Shown here: positions 1-5,523 of the stretch, in pieces
Layout of the letters: the number at the start of each line of letters is the position of its first letter
How positions within the stretch are numbered: position 1 is the first letter of the stretch
Assembly: GCA_021795535.1 (NCBI GenBank)
Contig: JAJYPG010000031.1
Location: 1 to 8,592, forward strand
DNA length: 8,592 nt
Source of the DNA: Planctomycetota bacterium
GTDB taxonomy: Bacteria > Planctomycetota > Phycisphaerae > WQYP01
Reading direction: 5' to 3'
Made by a program: the position numbers and the translations under genes
Notes under the pieces: generated by a model
What the model was told of the DNA's origin: nothing
Database searches by the model: none
What the model saw: the letters and a program-made list of their open reading frames with translations, nothing else

Positions 1-252
1 GGCAGCAGGTGGCCCTGCACATCAGTTTGCAGGCACAAATGGTATCGGGAGCGTCTCCAGCGCGGCTTGGTCATTGGCCGTGGCACCGTTGAAGGTGCGT
101 GTAAGAACATGGTGGGAGCACGATTGAAGATCAACTCCTGTCGCTGGCGTGTCGAGCAGGCGGAACGCATGACCGCCTTGCGCAGTTTGGATTACGCTGG
201 CTGGGTGGACACCTATTGGGTGCAACGGGTAACCGGGCCACCTGATCGCTAA
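1..252 (+). CDS. ISKra4-like transposase, C-terminal part, 5' end outside the window
   Basis: An open frame runs from the left edge without a stop and ends at TAA 250-252, giving 83 residues of the C-terminus of a larger protein. The stretch [20 protein letters not shown] followed by RLK, CRW and an [14 protein letters not shown] helix resembles the end of ISKra4-family transposases, whose usual form here is GLPIGSGxVExACK ... RLK ... MRW ... LRAL. The glutamate of VEGACK, a likely catalytic acid, is kept, while the usual serine of IGSG is arginine, which may be natural variation or decay. With only the C-terminus visible, whether the element is intact cannot be judged. It sits directly upstream of the pdxJ promoter, so the right end of the insertion sequence probably lies between 252 and about 290. 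Family assignment is from motif memory and is fairly, not fully, certain. Confidence 0.7.
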   Translation, partial: GSRWPCTSVCRHKWYRERLQRGLVIGRGTVEGACKNMVGARLKINSCRWRVEQAERMTALRSLDYAGWVDTYWVQRVTGPPDR

Positions 253-274
253 CAACAGGATGCTAACAATAGGA
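248..274 (+). repeat. 14-bp tandem repeat at the transposase stop codon
   Basis: GCTAACAACAGGA (248-260) and GCTAACAATAGGA (262-274) are two copies of one unit in a 14-bp period, differing at one base. The first copy contains the transposase stop codon. The repeat and the following GTTACACCC may belong to the subterminal or terminal sequence of the insertion sequence. The other end of the element is outside the window, so the inverted repeat cannot be confirmed. Confidence 0.6.
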
Positions 275-303
275 GTTACACCCGCCCGCGTTTGGGATAT
301 AAT
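275..303 (+). promoter_or_regulatory. sigma70-type promoter for pdxJ
   Basis: A perfect -10 box TATAAT lies at 298-303, with a 17-bp spacer to GTTACA at 275-280, which matches 4 of 6 bases of the -35 consensus. Transcription would start near 310, leaving a leader of about 55 nt before the ATG at 365. The -35 box is only 22 bases from the transposase stop codon, so it may lie inside the insertion sequence end. Confidence 0.65.
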
Positions 304-319
304 TGTTGAGCTTTGGTTC

Positions 320-335
320 GGACGGTTGTCCGTCC
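320..335 (+). promoter_or_regulatory. hairpin in the pdxJ leader
   Basis: GGACGG (320-325), loop TTGT (326-329) and CCGTCC (330-335) form a perfect GC-rich 6-bp stem with a tetraloop. It lies between the predicted transcription start and the GGAG at 339-342. It could modulate ribosome access or stabilise the mRNA. It lacks a following T run, so it is not a typical terminator. Confidence 0.5.
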
Positions 336-364
336 AGCGGAGTGTAATGGAAACGAGCGGTTTT

Positions 365-1090
365 ATGGTGAAATTGGGTGTTAATATTGATCATGTCGCC
401 ACTTTGCGACAGGCCCGCAAGGCTGTTGAGCCGGATCCGGTTTGGGCGGCTGTGGAAGCGCAGTTGGGCGGTGCGGACATCATCACGGTACATCTACGGG
501 AAGACCGCAGGCATATTCAGGACCGCGATGTTTTTCTGCTTTCGGAAACTGTGCGAGTGCCCTTGAATCTGGAAATGGCCGCAGTGGATGAGATTGTAAA
601 AATTGCCCTTAAGCTGCAACCGGCGATGGTGACACTGGTACCTGAAAAACGGACTGAAGTAACCACCGAAGGTGGTCTGGATGTGGCCGCCCAGATAAAA
701 GTAATGGCCCGCGTCACCGACCGGCTTAAACGCAGGGGCATACAGGTAAGTGCGTTCGTGGATGCCGATACAAAACAGGTCGTAGCGGCGGCCAAGGCCG
801 GATTTGGTATGTGTGAATTGCATACCGGTCCGTATGCCATTGCGGAAAATCCCCATCAGCGGTCTGCGGAACTGGAAAAGCTGCGCAGCGCCGGCGAGGC
901 CGTGCTGAATGAAGGCATGCAGTTTAACGCCGGCCATGGCTTGAATTTAACCAATGTGGCGGCGGTGGCCGGATTGCCCCATTTAAGCGAACTGCACATT
1001 GGCCATTCCATTGTGAGTTATGGAATGTTTGTGGGCCTGGCCAACGCGGTGCGGGAAATGAAGCGTGCCATTAACGCCGAGAGTCGATAA
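365..1090 (+). CDS. pdxJ: Pyridoxine 5'-phosphate synthase PdxJ
   Basis: PdxJ closes the pyridine ring of vitamin B6: it condenses 3-amino-1-hydroxyacetone-1-phosphate (3-amino-2-oxopropyl phosphate) with 1-deoxyxylulose-5-phosphate to give pyridoxine 5'-phosphate in the cytosol. The product is 241 residues, close to the 243 of E. coli. Visible family signatures are [15 protein letters not shown] at the N-terminus, [17 protein letters not shown] (His43, Arg45, His50), NLEMA (Glu70), ELHTGPYA (Glu151), NAGHGLN (His191) and [13 protein letters not shown] near the end, which together cover the known active-site His, Glu and His. The start at 365 gives the usual short N-terminus before LGVNIDH. 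An in-frame ATG at 347, behind GGAG 339-342, would add six residues (METSGF) and cannot be excluded. The frame is open back to 260, but that extension has no family match. The gene is the first of a probable pdxJ-dapA-SOD unit, 46 nt ahead of dapA. Confidence 0.96.
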   Translation: MVKLGVNIDHVATLRQARKAVEPDPVWAAVEAQLGGADIITVHLREDRRHIQDRDVFLLSETVRVPLNLEMAAVDEIVKIALKLQPAMVTLVPEKRTEVTTEGGLDVAAQIKVMARVTDRLKRRGIQVSAFVDADTKQVVAAAKAGFGMCELHTGPYAIAENPHQRSAELEKLRSAGEAVLNEGMQFNAGHGLNLTNVAAVAGLPHLSELHIGHSIVSYGMFVGLANAVREMKRAINAESR

Positions 1091-1136
1091 CACCTAATCG
1101 CTCCGCCCGGCGATAATTGAATTTGGAGATATCATT

Positions 1137-2024
1137 ATGTTTCAAGGCGCGTTTACAGCTCTGGTTACACCTTTTCGCCAAGGCGTTTTTGATCAGGCCA
1201 TGTTTGAAAAACAGATTGCCCACCAGGCCCGACATAAAATGGATGGGATTATTCCCGTGGGAACCACTGGAGAATCGCCTACGCTTTCCCATGCCGAACA
1301 CAACCGGGTGGTGGAAATGGCCGTTCACGCGGCCCGTGGCACAGGAATGAAAGTGCTTGCGGGCACGGGTTCCAATGCCACCGATGAGGCCATTGACCTG
1401 ACGCGTCATGCCAAAGAGGCTCAAGCCGATGCGGCCCTTCTGGTCAATCCGTATTACAACAAGCCATCGCAGGAAGGGCTGTACCGTCACTTCAAGGCCA
1501 TTGCCCAAGCTGTGGATATTCCGATTGTGCTTTACAACATTCCAGGCCGCACTGGTATTTCCATGACGGTGGCGACAATGGTCCGTCTGACCACAGACTG
1601 TCCCAATATCGTGGCGGTGAAAGATGCCGCCGGTAATCTGGATTTAACATCGGAAGCCGTTTGTGCGGGCCTGACCGTTCTTTCCGGTGATGATTCGCTG
1701 ACGTTGCCAATGATATCGGTCGGTGCCCGGGGCGTTATCAGCGTGGTTTCCAACATTGTGCCCGATCGCGTGCGGAGCATGGTTCATGCCGCCCTCGCTG
1801 GCGATATGGCCAAAGCCCGAACCGAACACCTGCGGCTTTTTCCACTGGTAAAAGCCATGTTTGTGGAAACAAATCCCGCCCCGGTGAAGGCGGCGATGGC
1901 AATGCTTGGATTGGATACGGGCGAACTTCGCCTGCCGTTGTGTGAACCGGCGGAGGCGAGTTTGCGGGTGATTGCCGCGGCGCTGCAAAATGCCGATTTG
2001 GCATTTCCCACAATGCCACGGTAA
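1137..2024 (+). CDS. dapA: 4-hydroxy-tetrahydrodipicolinate synthase DapA
   Basis: DapA condenses pyruvate with aspartate semialdehyde, the committed step to diaminopimelate and lysine. The protein is a 295-residue TIM barrel, the usual length. Visible active-site features are VGTTGESPTL (Thr43-Thr44), NPYYNKPSQEG (Tyr107), LYNIPGRTG (Tyr133 and Arg138) and VAVKDAAGN with the Schiff-base Lys162. VLSGDDSLTL and the GARGVISVVSN segment are also typical. The pattern matches true DapA rather than the N-acetylneuraminate lyase branch, because Arg138 and the YNIPGRTG form are kept. The ATG is preceded by GGAG at 1125-1128 with 8 nt spacing. No terminator or promoter is obvious in the 46 nt from pdxJ, so cotranscription with it is likely. 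Downstream the SOD homologue follows after 81 nt. Confidence 0.97.
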   Translation: MFQGAFTALVTPFRQGVFDQAMFEKQIAHQARHKMDGIIPVGTTGESPTLSHAEHNRVVEMAVHAARGTGMKVLAGTGSNATDEAIDLTRHAKEAQADAALLVNPYYNKPSQEGLYRHFKAIAQAVDIPIVLYNIPGRTGISMTVATMVRLTTDCPNIVAVKDAAGNLDLTSEAVCAGLTVLSGDDSLTLPMISVGARGVISVVSNIVPDRVRSMVHAALAGDMAKARTEHLRLFPLVKAMFVETNPAPVKAAMAMLGLDTGELRLPLCEPAEASLRVIAAALQNADLAFPTMPR

Positions 2025-2092
2025 GATGGAAATTCAAGGAAGTGAGGATCAGGCCGATGGAGCGGCGGAATCCATTTTGATCAATCGGGATC

Positions 2093-2099
2093 AGAAGGA
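2093..2099 (+). promoter_or_regulatory. Shine-Dalgarno that fixes the GTG start of the SOD gene
   Basis: AGAAGGA lies six bases ahead of GTG at 2106-2108, an ideal spacing. The next in-frame ATG (2130) has no comparable site, so GTG is the better start even though it is a rarer codon. Confidence 0.7.
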
Positions 2100-2105
2100 A
2101 CCTCT

Positions 2106-2759
2106 GTGAGTTGCCAAGTGCTGACCGCGATGGAATTTGCGAATCTCTCAACTGTGGCGGGCCTGAGCCGCCCGACTTTGGACGAGCATTACCAGCTTTA
2201 CACCGGGTTTGTGGACAAGGCCAACAAGCTTACGGAAAAAATATGCGAACGCCAGCGGGCTCGCGGCAAACTGGATGTATCGGATATCGCTAATTTGAAA
2301 GGCGATCTGCAATTTGCCCTGGCGGCGGCAAGAAATCACGAAATCTATTTTGCGCTGCTGGGTGATCAAAAAACCTCCATTCCGCCCAAACTTGAGGCGA
2401 TTGTCAATGAGGCTTTCCACTCGGTGGAAAGTTTTCTGCTGGACCTGCGGATGACCGCCATATCCAGTCGCGGATGGGCATGGACTGTTCTTGACATGTC
2501 CACTAATAGGTTGTGGAACATGACGGGCAATCAGAGTGGTCATTTTCCAATCTGGAACGCCATTCCCATTCTCGCCCTTGATTTAAGCGACCACGCCTAC
2601 TTTTATGATTTTGGAATCCGCCGAGGGGCTTATGTGGATGTGGTGCTTGCCCACCTGCGCTGGGATCGTGTCTGGAATAACCTGCAAGCCGCCCAGGCCG
2701 TGCGGGCGGCCACCCCGCGTCTGGTCGGCTTGCCCGAACCGCTGATGCCGGCCAGGTGA
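2106..2759 (+). CDS. Divergent Fe/Mn-family superoxide dismutase
   Basis: The 217-residue product has the fold signatures of Fe/Mn superoxide dismutase, which disproportionates superoxide to hydrogen peroxide and oxygen. All four metal ligands can be assigned: His28 in LDEHYQLY, His78 in ARNHEIYF, and Asp159 and His163 in ILALDLSDHAYFYDF. The SRGWAWTVLD segment and the C-terminal GIRRGAYVDVVL and LRWDRVWNNL are also typical. Second-shell positions differ from E. coli enzymes: the helix after His28 is one residue shorter, and the gateway Tyr34 position appears to be Phe35. The Gln of Fe-type enzymes ahead of the second His is Ala, while a Gln143 in GNQSGH sits near the place used by Mn-type enzymes. 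No signal peptide is visible, so it is probably cytosolic. The start GTG is supported by a strong ribosome site. The gene lies 81 nt after dapA, probably in the same unit. Metal choice and full activity are not decided by sequence alone. Confidence 0.87.
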   Translation: MSCQVLTAMEFANLSTVAGLSRPTLDEHYQLYTGFVDKANKLTEKICERQRARGKLDVSDIANLKGDLQFALAAARNHEIYFALLGDQKTSIPPKLEAIVNEAFHSVESFLLDLRMTAISSRGWAWTVLDMSTNRLWNMTGNQSGHFPIWNAIPILALDLSDHAYFYDFGIRRGAYVDVVLAHLRWDRVWNNLQAAQAVRAATPRLVGLPEPLMPAR

Positions 2760-2914
2760 AGCGGCACGGACGGGTGGTAAACCAGAGTGAACTGGAGCAG
2801 GCGGAGATTGACCTTGAACCAGAAGCGATACCTTCGCACAGGCCCATGGGCGTGGGCTGATGAATATTTCACCCCCATGGTCATCCCGTTTCTATTGCGC
2901 AACCGGAACTGGTA

Positions 2915-2933
2915 TCGCAACGGCGGGTTGCGA
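2915..2933 (+). promoter_or_regulatory. 7-bp stem hairpin upstream of fba
   Basis: TCGCAAC (2915-2921), loop GGCGG and GTTGCGA (2927-2933) form a perfect stem, and with a two-base bulge it can extend by GG/CC. There is no following T tract. It could be a weak transcription barrier after the SOD unit or a binding site, and its role is unknown. Confidence 0.4.
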
Positions 2934-2983
2934 CCATTCGTCGGGCCGTACCTCCCCCTCTGACAATTCAACCGGCGTGAGAC

Positions 2984-3011
2984 TTGGCAGATGCCAATGC
3001 TTTGCTCTAAA
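2984..3011 (+). promoter_or_regulatory. probable fba promoter with palindromic -35 region
   Basis: TTGGCA (2984-2989) matches 5 of 6 bases of the -35 consensus. TCTAAA (3006-3011) matches 4 of 6 of the -10 after a 16-bp spacer. The -35 box is one arm of the dyad TTGGCA-GA-TGCCAA (2984-2997), which looks like an operator overlapping the promoter. The leader to the fba start would be about 80 nt. Confidence 0.4.
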
Positions 3012-3097
3012 CTGTTGGGCTTGGGATCACGACTAAAGGTCTGATTGTTATGTTTGGCCCGCCGCGATCCATTTTTATCTTTTGAAAGGTTTTTATC

Positions 3098-4123
3098 ATG
3101 CCCCTTATGACCACCAAACCCATGTTCGATCTGGCCTACACCGGCGGCTTTGCCATTGGCGCGTTTAATGTCAACAACATGGAACTCGCCCAGTCCATTA
3201 TTGAAGCCTGTGCCAAGGAAAAAAGCCCCTGCATCCTCCAGATTTCCAAAGGTGCCCGCAAATATGCCAACATCCGCTATCTCAAGGCTATTATTGATGC
3301 CGCCGTCGCCGATCACCCGGAAATTCCCGTGGCCATTCACTGCGACCATGGCGATACCGTTGAACTCATTAAAACCTGTGTCAATGACGGCTACACCAGC
3401 GTGATGATTGACGGCAGCCACCACCCGTATGAGGAAAACGTGCAGGTAACCGCTGAAGCGGTGAAAGTCGCCCATGCCAATGGCGTGGTGGTTGAAGCGG
3501 AGCTTGGCATGTTGGGCGGCATTGAAGAGGATGTTGTCGGTCTTGACGCCGCCGAGTATGAAAAGAACGTCGAAAAATTCCTGACGGATCCGGTGCAATC
3601 CGCCGATTTCTGCAAACGTACCGGAATTGATTCTCTGGCGGTCGCCATTGGCACCAGCCATGGAGCCTACAAATTCAAGCACGAGTCGAAACTGGCCTTT
3701 GACCGCATTGAAGAAATTATGAAAACCTGTCCCGGCATGCCGCTGGTAATGCACGGCTCCAGCAGCGTGCCTCAGGAATTTATTGATCTGGTCAACAAGT
3801 ATGGCGGGCAGATGCCCAACGCCAAGGGCGTTCCAGAAGATCAAATACACATGGCCGTTAGCAAATATGGCGTGTGCAAGGTAAATATCGACACGGACCT
3901 TCGCCTGGCGATGACCGCGAAAATCCGCGAAGTATTTGCCACCAAGCCCGCCGAATTTGATCCGCGTAATTACCTTGGCCCGGCGCGCGAAGCCATTATT
4001 TCAATGGTGCAGCGCAAGCTCCACATGCTTAATAGTGCCGGCAAGTCTGATGCCATCATCGCACAATGGAAAAAACTCGGCAGTCCGATGCCCGGTTATT
4101 ATACACACAAAAAGGTGGGATGA
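3098..4123 (+). CDS. fba: Class II fructose-bisphosphate aldolase
   Basis: This zinc-dependent enzyme reversibly cleaves fructose 1,6-bisphosphate to dihydroxyacetone phosphate and glyceraldehyde 3-phosphate in glycolysis and gluconeogenesis. The 341-residue product shows GAFNVNNMELAQSI near the N-terminus, the catalytic and metal site IHCDHGD (Asp83, His84), VVEAELGMLGG (Glu135), AIGTSHGAYKF (His188), LVMHGSSSVPQEF (His219) and KVNIDTDLRLAMT (Asn263, Asp265). These cover the expected zinc and phosphate ligands. The form SKGARKY plus IGTSHGAYKF is closest to the class II subtype that includes Calvin-cycle aldolases, but no other Calvin-cycle gene is in the window, so a glycolytic role is the safe call. 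The start follows GAAAGG at 3084-3089 with 8 nt spacing. The gene ends in tandem stops TGA TAG. Confidence 0.96.
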   Translation: MPLMTTKPMFDLAYTGGFAIGAFNVNNMELAQSIIEACAKEKSPCILQISKGARKYANIRYLKAIIDAAVADHPEIPVAIHCDHGDTVELIKTCVNDGYTSVMIDGSHHPYEENVQVTAEAVKVAHANGVVVEAELGMLGGIEEDVVGLDAAEYEKNVEKFLTDPVQSADFCKRTGIDSLAVAIGTSHGAYKFKHESKLAFDRIEEIMKTCPGMPLVMHGSSSVPQEFIDLVNKYGGQMPNAKGVPEDQIHMAVSKYGVCKVNIDTDLRLAMTAKIREVFATKPAEFDPRNYLGPAREAIISMVQRKLHMLNSAGKSDAIIAQWKKLGSPMPGYYTHKKVG

Positions 4124-4137
4124 TAGCACCATCCCGC
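4115..4137 (+). terminator. weak hairpin overlapping the fba stop codon
   Basis: GTGGGATG (4115-4122), with loop ATAGCAC, pairs with CATCCCGC (4130-4137) as an 8-bp stem containing one G-T pair. It overlaps the last codons and stop of fba. There is no T run after it, so it is at best an mRNA 3'-end stabiliser or weak terminator. Confidence 0.25.
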
Positions 4138-4282
4138 ACTGTCTTGCGTTTCTCATCCCGCGGCCGCTTTTCGGAACCCTGTTTGATCCAGCGATGACCG
4201 AAATATTCCGAAAGGAGCCGCGGGGTGTTTTATTGCCGTCGCGCGGAGTCTTGTGCGGCGGTATTACATTTGTGGGCTGGCT

Positions 4283-4696
4283 ATGGCACTGCGCGACATA
4301 CTACGTGGTTTTTTTTCCCGCGGGCGGAAAGTCCAGGACGAGCCATTGGGCGCACGCGGCGAAGCTCTGGCAGCGCGATACATTCAGCATAACCTGGGCA
4401 TGAAAGTGGTGGCGCGAAATGAGCGTTTTTCCGGCGGGGAACTCGATATTGTCGCAATTGAAGGAACGGATATTGTCTTCATTGAGGTGCGCACACGGCA
4501 GACGGAGGCCTTCGGATCTCCGGAACGGACCATTCGCACTGCCAAACGCCGCTTCCTGCGCCACGCGGCTAAATTATTCATAGCCCAAAGACGTCTGGAA
4601 AATCTGACACCCCGGTTTGACGTGGTGGCAATAATCTGGCCAAAGGAGGGCGATCCGGAAATTCGCCATCACAGAAACGCATTTCCGCCGCGTTAA
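4283..4696 (+). CDS. yraN: UPF0102 family protein YraN
   Basis: The protein belongs to the UPF0102/YraN family, small cytosolic proteins with a restriction-endonuclease-like fold of poorly known role, thought to act in DNA metabolism. Family features are LGARGEALAARYI, a VVARNERFSGGELDIVAI core containing the Glu-Asp pair, and IVFIEVRTR as the ExK-like element with Arg in place of Lys, followed by FGSPERTIRTAKRRFLRHAA, RFDVVAI and a terminal HRNAF. All expected blocks are present. From ATG 4283 the product is 137 residues, with a basic N-terminal lead (MALRDILRGFFSRGRK) before the conserved start. A GTG at 4253, preceded by GGAG 4245-4248, would add ten residues, and the true start is uncertain. 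An eight-T run (4309-4316) falls in the early codons. The gene lies 159 nt after fba and may or may not be cotranscribed. Confidence 0.88.
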   Translation: MALRDILRGFFSRGRKVQDEPLGARGEALAARYIQHNLGMKVVARNERFSGGELDIVAIEGTDIVFIEVRTRQTEAFGSPERTIRTAKRRFLRHAAKLFIAQRRLENLTPRFDVVAIIWPKEGDPEIRHHRNAFPPR

Positions 4697-4959
4697 ACCG
4701 TCCGTGGTACTGGCTTACAAATTGAATGTCGCAAACGGCCTGCCCCATGATTGCTGTCAACCTCTCATCTCCGCGAATTCCGCGTCTCCGCGTGACATTT
4801 TGGTTGTGACTTTGCCGCACGGTGAAAACGTCGTCACGAAATCCTTCCTCCCGGAACCTCGGCGAACAGGTCGTGGATAATCAAATCATATTCCGATTAT
4901 TCAAAAGCCAATCCCATTTTAATTCGCTTCCCACTTTGGTTCCGGCTTTGGCCCTCAAC
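4697..4959. other. convergent intergenic region between yraN and the universal stress gene
   Basis: This is the 263-nt meeting point of the plus- and minus-strand gene sets. No gene is supported. It holds three CCGCG units, two of them within a TCTCCGCG direct repeat (4768-4775, 4785-4792), and an A/T-rich imperfect dyad ATAATC/GATTAT (4877-4900) with a 12-nt loop. No standard bidirectional terminator is recognised. Confidence 0.5.
4768..4792 (+). repeat. short CCGCG-rich direct repeat
   Basis: TCTCCGCG occurs at 4768-4775 and 4785-4792, with a further CCGCG at 4780-4784, so CCGCG repeats at 9 and 8 bp. It resembles the short TCTCCGCG-type intergenic repeats seen in many environmental genomes, but only one cluster is in this window. 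Confidence 0.35.
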
Positions 4960-5370
4960 TTAAATCGTTCCATCCCATTCCGGTGGCAGGGCCAGAACCG
5001 GCAGGTGGCTGATATTAAGAATGGCTCGCGGCAGGTTGCCTTCTATCAGCCGTTCAAGCATACCCTGGCGGGAAAGGCCCAGCACAATCATCGTGACTTG
5101 ATGTTCCTGGGCGGTTTTCAGCAGGGCATCCACAAGATCGTTGGAAAAAAGCAGCAGGCTTTCCACCCGTGGGGTGGTTTTTTTCAACTGTTCAGAAATA
5201 AGCTTTAATGCCCGTTCCCCCGGTGTTTCCTGTCGCGACGTTTCCGAAAGCCCCACCACCACATGCACCACCAGAACCGGTGCGTCCAGACGGTTGGCCC
5301 AGCGACCCAGCGCGTCAATCCGCTTGTCCACCATCCACTGCTCTGAAACCGCCAGTAAAATTTTACTCAT
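4960..5370 (-). CDS. Universal stress protein (UspA family)
   Basis: The 136-residue product is a single Usp domain, the usual length. The N-terminus MSKILLAVSEQW followed by APVLVVHVVVG gives the first beta-alpha unit. TMIVLGLSRQGMLERLIEGN then PRAILNISHLPVLALPP gives the C-terminal nucleotide-loop region and last strand. The ATP-binding pattern G-x2-G-x9-G-[ST] is degenerate: Gly98 and Gly111 are kept, but Arg101 replaces the second Gly and Asn112 the Ser/Thr. The early Asp typical of ATP-binding members is Ser9. It may therefore belong to the non-ATP-binding, UspA-like class. Its partner and target are unknown. The start was chosen because the family begins directly at MSKILL; a 26-residue upstream extension lacks Usp character. 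No strong ribosome site is seen. The gene lies 153 nt downstream of ino1 on the same strand and has its own candidate -10 box. Confidence 0.87.
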   Translation of the reverse strand: MSKILLAVSEQWMVDKRIDALGRWANRLDAPVLVVHVVVGLSETSRQETPGERALKLISEQLKKTTPRVESLLLFSNDLVDALLKTAQEHQVTMIVLGLSRQGMLERLIEGNLPRAILNISHLPVLALPPEWDGTI

Positions 5371-5459
5371 AGTCAAAAGCCAATTATTGACGTTTATGCC
5401 ACGCGGCCAAGGCGGTGCGCTTCGCCTCGCGGCAAACCCGCAGGCCATCTTTCACTGGC

Positions 5460-5465
5460 ATTATA
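5460..5465 (-). promoter_or_regulatory. candidate -10 box for the universal stress gene
   Basis: On the minus strand a perfect TATAAT lies about 90 nt before the ATG, leaving a leader of roughly 80 nt. No -35 consensus is seen 15-18 bp upstream and there is no extended -10 TG, so an activator or alternative sigma factor may be needed. The site could also be chance. Confidence 0.4.
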
Positions 5466-5523
5466 CTCCGGTCCGACGAATATGATACTTCACCTCGCGA
5501 ACACCTGCGACTTGCCGTGTGCA

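Larger units (their letters stand above)
2760..3097. other. 338-nt intergenic stretch between the SOD gene and fba
   Basis: No convincing protein gene is present here. It holds a possible 34-codon ORF at its left side (2756-2860), two CCATGG-containing palindromic patches (about 2843-2851 and 2872-2880), a 7-bp stem hairpin at 2915-2933, and the probable fba promoter at 2984-3011. No hairpin is followed by a T run, so a factor-independent terminator for the upstream unit is not seen. Confidence 0.6.

Noticed and set aside
260..364. N-terminal extension of pdxJ
   Set aside because: It covers the promoter and leader hairpin and has no similarity to PdxJ N-termini. Only the ATG at 347 remains a possible alternative.
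2630..3850. 406-codon open frame on the minus strand
   Set aside because: It lies antisense to fba, whose protein is clearly conserved. The translated product is His/Gly/Asn-rich with no recognisable family, as expected for a mirror frame.
4225..4392. ORF from GTG 4225 behind AAAGGAG
   Set aside because: The product is Trp/Arg/Ser-rich low-quality sequence overlapping yraN in another frame, with no family resemblance.
4877..4900. ATAATC/GATTAT dyad as a terminator
   Set aside because: The stem is short and A/T-only in most pairs, the loop is 12 nt, and no T run follows on either strand.
4822..5208. 128-codon plus-strand frame over the universal stress gene
   Set aside because: It mostly mirrors the Usp coding sequence on the other strand, and its product has no recognisable domain.
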